64,000 nucleotides of DNA from Hirsutella rhossiliensis (Eukaryota > Ascomycota > Sordariomycetes > Hypocreales > Ophiocordycipitaceae): contig NW_025408671.1 in the NCBI RefSeq assembly GCF_020360975.1, positions 1,860,001 through 1,924,000 on the forward strand, written 5' to 3'. The notes beneath the pieces are model-generated. The model saw only the letters and a program-made list of their open reading frames with translations, was not told where the DNA came from and searched no databases. The position numbers and the translations under genes were made by a program. Of the stretch, positions 11,084 to 22,155 are shown piece after piece (the first letter of the stretch is position 1; each line of letters starts with the position of its first letter).

Positions 11084-12575
11084 ATGAAAAAGACAGTCAT
11101 CTTGACCTTTATCCACGGCTTCAAGGTGGGGTTTCCAAGCCGCTTCCTCCGTCCCCCGTTGGCCGCCGCCGTCGAACTTGGTTCTAGCTGACAGTAAATG
11201 AATATCAAGGGGGGCGAGTCGACGTTTGGAGATGAATACCAGTTCACGGAGCACTTGAGAGATATGGTGGCGCAGAGACTGCCAAAGGTCGACGTGCGTG
11301 TGCTGGTGTATCCCAAGTATGAGACGAGGGGGGATCTGGGAAGCTGCGTGAGCCGATTTCGAAGCTGGTTCGTCGGACCTCTCCCCCTTGGTCATTACCA
11401 GCGACTAGGTGGCGGATTCTAACGGGCCTGCAACAGGCTGGAGGACAAGGTCATCGACTTGGAGGTGGCCGCCGGCACGACTTCGCCGACAGTCGACCCG
11501 TCGGTGAGGACGGTCCTGGTGGGCCACTCGATGGGCGGCATCGTCGCGGCCGAAATGGTCATCGGGCTGGCGTCGGAGAAGCCCATCTACTCCGAGGACG
11601 GCATCGAGAAGACCGAGTCGCCCGCCTTCAACAGCCTCATGTTCCCCTACGTCCAGGGCGTCCTGGCCCTCGACACACCCTTTCTCGGCATCTCCCCCGG
11701 CGTCCTGGCCCACGGCGCAGAGGGCCACTACCAGAACGCCGCCGCGGCCGTGTCGCAGCTCAGCGGCCTCTCTAGCGTCCTCTGGGGCTCTCCGACCTCT
11801 TCCAACAACAAGAACAGGGCCAACGACGCCAGGATGGCTCTGCCGTCAAGCTCCCAAGCAGCAGCATCAACGACGACGTCGGGCGGTAACGGCTCACCGT
11901 GGGCACGCTGGGGCAGGATGGCCATGTACGCCGGGGCGGCCGGGGCCGTAGCGGCGGGCGGCGCGGCGGCGTGGGTCAACCGCGAGCAGCTGACGACGGG
12001 GTGGACGTGGGTGTCGTCGCACCTCGAGTTTGTCGGGTGCCTCGCGCGGCCCGAGCAGCTCAAGAAGCGCATGGAATGCATGGCGCAGCTGGGCGACGAG
12101 CTGGACGTCGGCTTCGCCAACCTCTACACGCGCCTCGGCCGCGCCGCGCCGGCCACGTATGTCAGCGTCGCCGGCACCGTCCTCGGCCACGAGCGCACCT
12201 TTTGCAACCTGCCCAAGAAGCTGCCGGCAGGGGAGTGGGCCGAGGCCGTCAACGACAAGGCGCAGGACGAGGCGTCGGCGCACATGAGTACGTCTGCCCC
12301 CTTTCTCCCTTTCCTTTTTGTTCGTCCCCCTCACGTCTCATGGGCGGAGCGAATTTCCCTTTGTTTGAGGGCTGACATGCGAGGACCACGTCGCAGACAT
12401 GTTTGAGCCCAAGGAGAACCCTAGGTACGAAAAGCTGGCCCAGGACGCCGCAGGGCTGATTGAGAAATGGTTCCAAAATGACTGGTATTACGCCAGCTCT
12501 GAAGACGAAGCGCAGAAGGTGGAAGAAGTAAACGAACCGCACGAGGTAGAAGAAATCCCACCATCAGGGGCCTGA
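11084..12575 (+). CDS. DUF676-type putative serine esterase/lipase (alpha/beta hydrolase)
   Basis: Four exons (11084-11125, 11210-11367, 11437-12287, 12397-12575) give 409 aa. Introns are 84, 69 and 109 nt; the first has an unusual GTGGGG donor and the second has GTTCGT with a TTCTAAC branch. The protein starts with a beta-strand and the oxyanion-type HGFKGG loop, has PKYETRGDLG, and carries the nucleophile elbow GHSMGG at 96-101 (Ser98). The aspartate LALDTPFLG follows near 150. A short Ala/Gly-rich hydrophobic stretch near residues 250-265 (MAMYAGAAGAVAAGG) could be a membrane anchor. Fungal relatives are annotated as lipase/serine esterase; the substrate is unknown. The first exon was placed from family knowledge, since the ORF alone begins later. 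Confidence 0.85.
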
Positions 12576-12977
12576 CGCAATGGAAGAAAAAGGGAAAAAG
12601 AAACAAAACAGTTGCGACGATGACATTATATTAGATTTTATGAAGCGTATTATGTGATTACCCGTCTTTACAAATCGCTACATGGGAGCTTGAAACTTGT
12701 CCTAGCGCGAGCGAATTGACCCGCTTCGACAGCATTCATGGTATGACCTTTTCCTCGACTTTGGCTTCGGGGGAAAGGAAACCACCCGGCTTCGGAACTC
12801 GGCTGAACCGGCCTTGTTCTCCCCCGCTCGTCTGCAGCATGAGGCGCGGCTCGAGGGACAGCGTCATGACCGAGGCGACGACGCGAGGTGGGCATTGCAG
12901 CTGCCCTGCCACAAGCTATCGTCTAGCAGCTCAAGAAGAGGTGACGAGAGAAAGCAAAAAAGCAAATTTCCCTTTGC
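12576..12977. other. Convergent intergenic spacer between esterase and PHS1
   Basis: This 0.4-kb stretch lies between two convergent genes and should hold both transcript ends. AT-rich stretches at 12605-12660 are plausible polyadenylation signals for the esterase. No other gene was seen. Confidence 0.5.
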
Positions 12978-13809
12978 TCATCGGGTCGCCCTGTCGCCCT
13001 TTGCCTTCTTGGCGCGCATGATCTTTTTGCGCTGGGTCATCATGTGAGTGTAGAGGACGTAGGCACCTGGGCAGGGAGTCAGCAATTCATTGGCATAGTG
13101 AATAGGAAATAGGCCGGAACAAAGACAGAGAGGCTGACCAGGCACGTAAATGACAAGGATGGCGTATAGCAGATACTTCTCGAGGGGACTGCGCATGCCG
13201 GCCGGGTCTGCGGCCATGTAAATGAGGGAGCACTCGCTGAGGATGCCGACGGGGTAGAGGACGAAGAAGGTGTTGTAGCGCAGCCAGGTGAGGGCGGCGG
13301 GCTGCCAGCCGGACAGGGAGAGGGCAAAGTAGGAGTAGCGGATGACCTCTGTGACGGACCAGGCGACGAGCATGGACGAGTAGACTGGCGAAAAGGCGAG
13401 GAAGGGGAAGGAGTCGACGATGGCCCAGACGAGGAGGAAGCGCGACGAGACCTGCATGAGCGTGGTGAAGAGAGGTGCGCGGACGACGCCTGAGGCCGGC
13501 GTGGTTAGCAATGGACTCTTTTGCCTTTCATCTCTTGATATACACGACGTTCTAAGCCGAGAGAAGAGGAAGAGGCGCACCGAGCGTCGAGTGCAGAATC
13601 TCCATGGCGGCCATGGTCTGCGTCCACTTTGCCCATTGGCCGACGCCATCGTAGACAAACAAGGGCCCGGGCAGGGCGCACAAGGACACGGTGCGGGCGA
13701 GGACGACGGCCCAGGCAGCGGCCGAGGCGGCGTTGTAGAGGACGAGATAGGCCGTCTTGAGGGGCGAGGACGGCGCCTTGGAGGGCTGCTTGCTGGACGG
13801 GGAGGCCAT
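12978..13809 (-). CDS. PHS1: Very-long-chain (3R)-3-hydroxyacyl-CoA dehydratase
   Basis: Three exons on the reverse strand (13581-13809, 13139-13489, 12978-13066) give 222 aa, close to yeast Phs1 (217 aa). Introns are 91 and 72 nt with GCTAAC and GCTGAC branches. The protein has about six hydrophobic helices. The catalytic pair falls in the LYPVGILSE segment, Tyr155 and Glu162, spaced seven residues apart as in yeast Tyr149/Glu156. The C-terminus is basic (RKKIMRAKKAKGD), like an ER-retention tail. It removes water from 3-hydroxyacyl-CoA in ER very-long-chain fatty acid elongation. The start is the ATG at 13809; an upstream in-frame TTG is not used. Confidence 0.93.
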
Positions 13810-14513
13810 TGGGTCTGGCGGCGCGACGGGCGCCAATTGAGCAGGTCTGCCTCGTGTATGGAAGAGAGGGGGCTGGGGGTGGGGGGGTTATGGGCGAGCC
13901 CGGGGCGGAAGGGCGAGGGGCGGGGGAGTTGTTGGAGTTGAGGGCATCGACAGGCATCGACACCAGTTGACAAGTCAAGTGGGGACTGGAGCTGGTATGG
14001 AGACGCGGGGGATGATTGGACCAATGGGGGCTAGTGCGGCCGAGGCCCGGAGCTTGGGACCGCCTACGAAAACAATTGACAATTGCTGGGTACGAGATTG
14101 GTTTTCCAGTTGAGAGAGAGGAATGGGCCATTTGTCTTTTCACAAGACTCCCGGCATTGTCAAGGGCACAAGTTCAAACAGGTCAAAACAGGTTGAAGAG
14201 TTGCGAGGTTTGTGCAGTGCAGTTAAGGTAAAGTGGAGGCCGGACTATTTAGAGGCCGGGGCCCGGGAGAGTTTCTTCTGGTGCAGAGGTGGAGGCGCAG
14301 AGGTGGAGGCGCAGAGGTGGAGGCGCAGCAGCTGCTGGCCAACGCGCGGCATCGATTGAATCGGCCAGAGATCGGATAGTCGGCAACGGACAAGCACAGC
14401 TCAAACACGCTAGTCGGCAACAGCTTGCCGGTTCTCAAGGACAATCAAGGAAGGATGCTCGACGGTCAACGCCACGACGATTCAATTCAAGCTTCGACGA
14501 CGACGACATGCAG
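13810..14513. promoter_or_regulatory. PHS1 upstream region and CipC-like downstream region
   Basis: This 0.7-kb stretch lies between two tandem reverse-strand genes. It should hold the PHS1 promoter on its left side and the CipC-like gene's transcript end on its right. It includes a 14-nt triplicated repeat at 14283-14324. No gene was seen. Confidence 0.5.
14283..14324 (+). repeat. Three perfect tandem copies of a 14-nt unit
   Basis: The unit GCAGAGGTGGAGGC occurs three times head to tail at 14283-14296, 14297-14310 and 14311-14324. It is non-coding minisatellite DNA downstream of the CipC-like gene. Confidence 0.9.
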
Positions 14514-14939
14514 CTACCAGTCCTGGTTCAGCTGCTCTTCGGCCTGCTGCCGCGCGTGGTGCTTGGCCTTCTCGCTGTCAATGTAGTCGAGCCCCTTGGT
14601 CTCCACCTCGCGGTCGACAAAGGCCCCGATGAAGCCTGCCACGATCTCCTTGGCCTTGGCGTGGCTGTCCGGCTGGCCTGCACGTCCGTTGTCAGTCGAG
14701 CCGCCTGGCGAATGGTGGCCACGAAACTTGCCGTTTTTCGCTACGTGGTCCTCATACGCCTTGGCCGCCTCAAACGCGGCCGCACCGCCGAGGAGTTCGT
14801 GGGACCACTTGGCCTCGTGAGGGCGTTGCGTAACCACGTCGTGGGCCTCGGCCTGAGATGAATCATCTGTCGGCATCCAACGTCAGGTCCCGACAGCTAA
14901 CAAGGACAAAGCCGGAGGCCTACCGTCGAACCAGCCCAT
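14514..14939 (-). CDS. cipC: CipC-like stress/antibiotic response protein (DUF3759)
   Basis: Three exons (14924-14939, 14732-14866, 14514-14677) give 104 aa, the usual family length. Exon 1 encodes MGWFD; intron 1 is 57 nt with a GTAGGC donor. Intron 2 (14678-14731, 54 nt) has a GC-AG boundary: donor GCAAGT, branch CTGAC, acceptor GCAG. It is in frame, so it can be mistaken for coding sequence, but removing it gives the family-like VAKNGQPDSHAKAKEI. The rest shows EAKWSHELLGGAAAFEAAKAYE and the C-terminal AKHHARQQAEE helix. CipC of Aspergillus nidulans is induced by concanamycin and homologues rise in stress and hyphal growth; biochemical function is unknown. Confidence 0.88.
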
Positions 14940-15759
14940 GGTGAACGTCGAGTTGGTCAAGTGTGTGCGAGTGAGTGCTGTCAATGGATGGGCCCGAGAT
15001 GTATTGGTGAGGGAGGCTCTTGTCAGTGTGATTCGGCTCAGAGGTAAAGGAGGATGGGGAGAATATATATAAGCTGCCGGACTGCATGCCAGAAAGCTCC
15101 CGCTCGCCATGGCCGGGAATATCGGCATCTTCTGCCGCCCGCTTAGGCTATGGCTGCAAGCTAAGCCTCCTGGCTGCGTCAGAGCTGAGGAGGTGGTCTC
15201 GAAGCTTAACCCGACCCAGCTGAGGGCGCCAGGCCTGAATCTCGGAAGAGGGGCCCTCCCAAGTGGCGGGCCGGCAGCATCTCGAGGCGCTCTGGCCTGT
15301 GAGGTGATGCAATGGACGCCAGGCAAGGCCTAGATCCCCCTTCCTCATGCAGAGTACGCCGTCATGCAGGCCTTGTCGTTGGCTGATTTCACACAATCTC
15401 AGGTCCCCATGGCCCCCGGACCAAGGACCGACGAAACACGGAACCAGGGTGGGTCCCGGGACGGTAACGGCTCCGCCCAGGGGCTTATCCAGGAGGAGAC
15501 AATGGACGACGGGGCTCGGCACCCTCTCCAGACTTCTCGGCACGGAAACCAGGATGCTTCAACTGACACAGATATCCACCCGTGAGTGACCATCATACGG
15601 CTACATTGATTCACAGACACCATCGAGCCAGTCCGACTTGGTGGAGAGGGGAGACGAGCGCGGCTCCCGCGGTCAACAGTCAGGAGGCTCACGATGGGAT
15701 GATCGACACGAAATTACCTCACATGTACACCGCTGTGCAATCTGTTCCACCTTGTCGGA
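14940..15759. promoter_or_regulatory. Upstream region of the CipC-like gene
   Basis: This 0.8-kb stretch lies between tandem reverse-strand genes. It contains a good TATA box for the CipC-like gene about 125 bp upstream of its ATG, listed separately. The remainder holds the transcript end of the 2OG oxygenase gene. No other gene was seen. Confidence 0.55.
15063..15072 (-). promoter_or_regulatory. TATA box of the CipC-like gene
   Basis: The reverse strand reads TTATATATAT followed by CT-rich sequence, about 125 bp upstream of the start codon. A strong TATA element fits a highly inducible stress gene. The role is inferred from sequence and position only. Confidence 0.6.
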
Positions 15760-17008
15760 TCAGTACGTGGCCGTGAGTCTCTTAACGAGATATTCGCCGC
15801 TGTTGACGCCCCCGTACTTCTTGTCCTGCTCCGCCCCATACGTCCCGGGCAGGGTCTCGATGAAGTCCTTGAAGTTGGGGTTGCAAAAGTACCTGCCGTC
15901 TCTCTTGGTCAGCGCACCTCTTTGCCTCGACGGGCGGGGGGTCACAAGGGAGACGAGACGAACGCGATGCTGTACCGCGGCGGGTATTCCTTGCCCTCCT
16001 TGCGCGGCGGCTCCACGACGCGGTGAATGGTGCTTTTGATGGTGTCGTTGCTCCACCGGGCCAACAGATCGCCGGCGTTGATGACGACGGTGCCCTCGAT
16101 GGGAGTCGCATCGACGAACTGGCCGTTGGGGCTCCTAACCTGCAGCCCGCCCCGGTTGTCCTGGAAGAGGAGCGTGACGGAGCCGTAGTCCTGCGTACGT
16201 TAGTCTTCGGCTGCTGCGCTGGCTCGGGGCCCACGGGACCTACGCTGTGTTCTCCGGCGCGGACCTGGCCAGGGTTGATTTTAAAGACGTCGGCCTTGAC
16301 CTCGGGGTAGTGCAGCAGCCGGAGCGTGTTGTCGGCGTCGTCGATGAAGCCGTCAAAATAGCCCTCGTCGAGGCCCATGCCCAAGGCTATGGCTCTCATG
16401 ACATCGCGGTGCATCTTCTGGCACCGGTCGAAAAAGTCGACCATGTCGGCCCTGAAGCCCCCGAGCTTGCCCTCCTCGGGCGGCCACGGATTGCTATGCG
16501 CCGGGTCCGAGTCGCGGCCAATCTCGAAGCTCTCCTTGAGGTCGGGCACCTCGCTGCGCATCTTCTCCACCTGGCTCAAGTCCTGCTCCTGCGTCACCTT
16601 TTCGCGGCCCGGCGACGAGTAGCCGCGGTTGGCCTCGGGCGTCGTCCAGCCGAGCTTGAGCTTGGCGTCGAGTGGCTGGTCGAAGAAGTCGGCCGAGCGG
16701 CTGAAGGTGTGGCGGAGCTTGTCGGCCGGCACCTCGTGGTTCTTGAGGTAGACGAAGCCGGCCGTCTGGAAGCCGTCGAGGATGGCCTTGGCCGTGGTGG
16801 CTCGCTCGTCGGCGGTTCCCTCGAGGAACTTTGAGAAGTCGATGAGCTGAACATGGGGGTTGGTCATGTCCGGGTTTCAAACCGGTCAGTCTGCTTATTG
16901 GATGGCGGGCTAGTCTTTTGAGGGAGGGGAAGATGGAGGGACTTGACGACTGCGTGGACTTACGGGGATGAAGAGGCCCTCCTTGCTCACGGCCGCGTCT
17001 GTCGCCAT
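15760..17008 (-). CDS. 2-oxoglutarate/Fe(II)-dependent oxygenase (isopenicillin N synthase-like)
   Basis: Preferred model: exons 16964-17008, 16244-16846, 15964-16190 and 15760-15892, giving 335 aa. Exon 1 encodes MATDAAVSKEGLFIP and ends at a perfect GTAAGT donor; the 117-nt intron ends ...GTTCAG. A simpler start at the ATG at 16867 would give 327 aa. The fold shows the DIOX_N part (AGFVYLKNH, near 50) and the jelly-roll with HSD iron ligands created by the splice at 16244/16190, the distal His in KSTIHRVV, and the 2OG-binding RYS. All metal and cosubstrate residues are present, so the enzyme should be active. The substrate cannot be told; no pathway genes lie next to it. Final residues SGEYLVKRLTATY are typical of this fungal family. 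Confidence 0.88.
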
Positions 17009-18258
17009 TTTGGAGAGATTGCTGATGATGTTCACGTGTATAAATGGGTGTTGACTCTGGTATGTCGACGTTTTTTTGTCTGTTTTATGTCACATACACT
17101 CTCTCCCTTACTCGGCCATACACGCTTCGAAAGGGAGGGGATCGGGGATGTGAGAATAATTTGGTGAATGAGGATGACTCCTTGCGGGGGTGAGGAGGAG
17201 GAGCAGCAGGAGGAGGAGGTGAAGAAGAGGAGGGGTTGGTTGTCGAAGGAATAGCTGCGCTCGTTACCTTATTCGGCCACCTACATTAGGCATATGTATC
17301 GTCTGGTCTCATGTGGTCGAACGCACTCGGCAGGCCGTCTACTGTACGAATGCAGAGACGGGGCAGCGACTACATAAGTTCGTACATGATTCAATACCTC
17401 GTACATGATGTTGCAATGCCGAGGTCCGTTTGCCAGATTTGGACGGCTCAAGCTCCTCCCGTCGAGGCATTTGCCGGAACTGGCCGCTGGTATCCTCCCG
17501 AGTCCACGATAAACCTCCCATGCACAGAAATCATGTTAGCCTAGGCTGCTGCAGGGAAAGAGGGATAATGTGTTGTGATCTTGAAAGGAGTAGAAGACGG
17601 TACGAGCTTCGAATGACTGTGACGCCCCAAGCTATGGGCCATATTAATTACCCTGTCGTTGCATCTTTCAAGTCGTTTCTGGCGTCCCCTTTGATTGTGT
17701 GCAAGGGGGATTGAATTCCCGGTGAAGCGCAGCATAAGCCATCCGTTCTTGAATAGGCATATTACGCGCCGTCTTCTCTATAACAACAAGGCCAGCAGAG
17801 TTTCTGCTGGGCAACAACCGTCAATCAACTAAGGGGCCCATGCGTAAGCAGAGTCCAGGGAGCCACACACACACACAGGGCACAGGGATAATCCATTCCT
17901 ATGCATTGAGGCCAAGGGAAGTCACAACCTCGTATCAGGACCTCATCACCATCAGGGTAGGGCTATATTAGCTAGCAGCTATATCAGGGTCTAGGCGAGC
18001 TATCTGTACGTATAAAGCCCCTCCTGGGTCTCACGTAGCTCGAGGAGATGTTTGCATCGTTGTTGCATCAATTGTATAGCCCCTGATCACTCACTTCCAC
18101 AGGCGCTCTCTAACGCCTGTTTGAGAGTTTCCTTTGCTACGCGTAGATGCAGCGAAGCTCAATGAAGAAAGAAGAATGATGGTTAAAAACGCCCTTGAGC
18201 TACATGTGACGCAGAAACTGACTCGCGAATCGCTACCCAGCACCACGAAGCTCGTCCA
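17009..18258. promoter_or_regulatory. Upstream region of the 2OG oxygenase gene
   Basis: This 1.25-kb stretch is less GC-rich than the coding DNA around it. It holds a purine tract of GGA repeats at 17191-17234, a short CA repeat near 17868-17878, and no convincing open frame. It should contain the oxygenase promoter on the left and the transcript end of the GTPase gene on the right. Confidence 0.45.
17191..17234 (+). repeat. GGA/GAG purine-rich microsatellite
   Basis: Imperfect GAG/AGG triplets run over about 44 bases upstream of the 2OG oxygenase gene. Such polypurine tracts are common in fungal promoters. Confidence 0.8.
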
Positions 18259-21200
18259 TCAGGTCTCAGTCTGGCCGTCCTCGCTCCGGTCCCTGCAAGA
18301 CCGACTCAGCCTCTCTGCATCTGCCCTGAGCCCCTCAACCTTGCCTAACAGGTCATGGATCTGGCCCTGTCGTCTTGCATGCTCGGCGGCGCTGGTCTGC
18401 GACCTTGGCAAGTCCTCGTGCCCGACAGCAGAGTCTACATCTGCCCTGAGGCGTTCCATGGCGTGGCCGACCATGCCCAGCAGGGCCTGCTTTGTCTGCT
18501 CGAGAGAGCTGTGGACGCTGTCGGATATCAACGCGCCAATCGTTGGGAAAAGGACATCGTCTGTGATGCGATCCTGGACGATCCGCCTTTGTCGCGCCGC
18601 CATCCCGGTCCCTGTTTGGATAAATTTCAGCCGCTCCAGCTCTCTCTGGGTCGGCGAGTGCTTACCGGACTGGCTGCTGGCGTGCCGATAGGTCGGCAGC
18701 ATCTGGCCCACGATGTAGGACGTGTAGTTTGACTCTGTTGCACAACGGCGAGTGAGACTGGACATGCCAACCGTCAGTAAATCCAAGAAACGGGCGCCGG
18801 CAGCGAGAGTTCTTCGTACCTTATGTCTCGAGCAAAGCCTTCCCTTGCCATGTTTATCTTGAACCCCAAGTCGTTGATCCTAGATGCGATCCCGTCCTCG
18901 AGCAGACTACGAAACTCGGCGGGAGCCAATGCTAGATCCGGCAAGTCAGCCTTATCGTGCCTCAAAACAATCCCATAAGTGGACGACATCAAGGCTTCCC
19001 ACATGTCAATGACGATTTCAGGTCATTCAAAAGACGCTTGATAGACTGGAGAGCGTCGCGGAACACGTCCCGGACTCCGTCTTGGACCAGAGACCACTGA
19101 AACTCCTGCTCCTGGCGCATTTTCCAGATGATTTGCGAGTTCCAGTCTTCACGAGGGCGGCCGGCCGTCGCATGATCGCCGTTTCTGCGGCACCAGGCGT
19201 TGAACTGGGCTGGGCGCAAGTCAGCAGACGAGACACAATCGGGTTCAGCCGAAGGCTTGGGCGTACACCGGTGCCACTGACGTGGGACACTGTTAGCTAC
19301 CAGGCTCGGAAGATGAAAGATCTCTTTTGGCGCACCTTGTGCCATTTGAGGCCCTCGACTGCGGCCGCGTCTCTCCAGAAGGGGCTTCTGTGCACTTTGA
19401 ACGAGTGTTGGACTTGGCCAGACTTAGTTGCGGAGGAAGAGCCCACTTAGCAGTGCAGATATTTGTTCTTCGAAGCAGCATAGGAAATCTCGGGCGAGTT
19501 TCTGGATTGCCTCGGCTGCGCTTTGCGCCTGTTCGTTTCAAATGTGAGCTGGGTCCAAGAGTCGAGCTGACGGAACCGACGACTTACAGTTTCATCCAGC
19601 CTTGCTTGAGCCGTCTCCTTCAACTCCCGTGACAAAGCTCGATGTTCGTGTTCTACCGACAAGCCCTTGAACTTCATCTCCAGAGAGTTGAGCAGACCAA
19701 AGAGCGAGGACTCGATGAAGTACCTGGCCTCTCGCAGTTGCGCATCGGCCGTGATTTGGTGACAGAACCTACGAATCTCCGGTACGCCGCTGACAGAAAC
19801 GAGGTGAGCATTGCCCTTGGCAGAGTTCGTCTCGTACCATTTGTTCGACACGCAGAAGACGTCGAGTCTGCCGCCGGGGACTTTGCGGGCGTATGCGCTT
19901 CGCAGTCCCTCCTTGACATGGTCGTTGCGAGCTTGGATGAAGAGGATCTCTCGCCTATGGTGCCTCTTGGTTAACCCCCGCGTGTTCGCAGCATCACTGA
20001 GCAAGAAGCCTGCCTTTTCTTCAAGTCTTTCTTTCGAGCCTTGTCTCCGGCTTCCTTGGCCTCTGCAATATTTCTCTCAAGCTGCTCAATGACGGACGGA
20101 TCCACCCGCTTCCCAGGACCGCAGAACTCCTGCCTGGCCCTGTCCATATTGATGTCCTGAACTGTTTAGCACAGTCTCGTGGGGGGACTGGTTCGAGCCT
20201 CACCTCAATTCTTGTGCAGACCACGGCGACGTTCATCGCCTTGGCCCCCGAGTCCTCCCATTCAAAGGGGACGTTGCGTGAAAGAGCCGAGTACAGAGAC
20301 GACTTGAGCGATTGGTCGGTAATGGCACGGGCAATATTGGCCACGACGAAGACGTTGTTGCACCTCATCATGTAGTCTTGCGTGGCACGCACTCTGGCGA
20401 GGTTGGTGTCCTGCAGGCCTTTGACGGTCCTGTTAGCCGTATATATTTCTGCCATCCCAAACTCCAGATACTCACCCGGCAGGTCTGCGAGCACGACGCC
20501 GGTCCTGAGGATCTGCGTATCGAGGTAAATCCTGACCAAGCGTCAGGTCAGTAGGAAGCTCGCCTCTCCAGGGAAAAGAATCGGCTTACCGAATAACCTT
20601 TGTAAATGGCCAATACTTATCGCCCATGAAAACATCTGTCTGCTCGAGGCACTCGTGCGAAGTGCCGGCGGTGCCCTTCCAGACTCCCGTCTCCCCTCCC
20701 GCGGGCCAGTCAATATCGTAGGACCATCTGATGAGCTGGTCTTTCACTCTTCCAAAGGCTCCTTCAGTCGTGTCCTTGAGAAAATGCTGGCTGAATCCGT
20801 GGTGGTGCTTGAACGCGGCTTCCAGGGCTGACCACGCCTGGGCAGATTCTTGCTCGTATTCCCTGTACTCTTCCCTTGATGTCTCGTCCGACGTGACCCC
20901 GGGCATGTGAAGCTGTCGGTAGCTGTACAGCAGTTCAGATAACGCATCTTCAATCTCGTCTTGAGACAGGTACTCTGCTTCGATGCAGATGGGCGCCGTA
21001 TGACTGGGAAGCTTCTGCCTATACTCGGTTATCACGGATGTGCAGGCAGAGCCCGTATCTCCCTAAAATTGCCTCAGTTCATATCTCACGTTTCAACAGC
21101 TTCAAGGGCTGACCGTTTTTGCAATTCCGGGATAGTGAAGCAGTGAGTTGATGAGACTGCTTTTGCCTACATGGGCGGTGGTAAGCTCCAGACGTATTGA

Positions 21201-22155
21201 TTGAATGTGCTCAGTACTGACCTTCCCCAGAGTTGCCGAGCAAAGCAACCGTCCGCGTGTCAGTAGTTTGGAAAGTGCACAGCGTTTTAGCTTCTTCGAG
21301 CAGATACTCCCAAGAGTTGTCCTGGACGATGGGACTCAAGACCAATGTCTCTGCCGTGGTCTTTGCCACCTGTATGCCTTTTCGGAGAGTGTCCTGGAAT
21401 TCACGTGTGAAGAACCGATGTTGCGGCGTTTGCTCATTGCCAACGTCGTAGGCAACAGGAGCGCGCTTGACTCTGGCGGCCACGGCTGAAACATCGGACT
21501 GGCTTCGAGAGCGCTCAAGTGAGACGGGCTCATGTGCTGTCTGCTGTGCCGCCACCGTGGAGAGTGAGTCCCCGACCGGGGGTAAGCTTGCACTTGCACC
21601 AGATCCAGACCAAGACTTTCTCGACGAGCTTTTCGGTGCCGCTGGAGCTAGTGACAGCTTGTCTGCGAAAGCAAAGGAAATAGACGAAACGTCATGTTGA
21701 GATGCGGACCACGCGTGACGGGCCATACGATGAGACGGCAAAGGGGAAGCGTTGTGAAGTACGCGAAAGGTAAAGCCAACGTCGTTACCAACCTGGCGGA
21801 CTCCCGTTTGCTCAACTCGACAAGCTCTGTTGGATGGAGCAGGCTCGGAGCTGAATCGGAAAAGCGGCGGCCCAGTCAAGACAGCAGGCGCGTCTTGCTC
21901 GATGGTCTGGTCCTCATCGTCGCTGACGTAGTCGGGCGATGGCGAGTCTCCCTCCGACGACGGAGTATTTTGACGAGAAGATTCTGTGCTTGGGCTCGAG
22001 TCTTTGTCCGAAGGAGGATGCGACGAGGGCTCGCCCGCGCTTGTAAGCGGACGTTGGTTCATCCCGGGCAGGACTGTCGGTGCAAGTGTCGTATAGCTCG
22101 TGGGTTGGAGTTGGTCGCCAGTGTGAGCCGGCTGGTCTCCGAATGCGAATGTCAT
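18259..22155 (-). CDS. SLIP-GC-like dynamin-type large GTPase
   Basis: Twelve exons (21222-22155, 21114-21166, 20590-21062, 20476-20531, 20204-20418, 20014-20156, 19588-19963, 19447-19528, 19336-19394, 19036-19276, 18820-18994, 18259-18757) give 1,101 aa in one frame. Residues 1-300 are Ser/Pro-rich and disordered-looking. The G1 loop GNSGEGKSS spans 307-315 and is split by an intron after Gly312; G2 is GSACTS; G3 is DLPG at 503-506, followed by LQDTNLARVRATQDYM. A long helical region follows. Human SLIP-GC is a nuclear GTPase, and fungi have many homologues of unknown role. Weak points: the 20014/19963 junction needs a GC-AG intron, the 19036/18994 junction needs a 41-nt intron, and 19203-19276 may be intronic. 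The gene is either intact with odd introns or slightly decayed. Confidence 0.75.
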
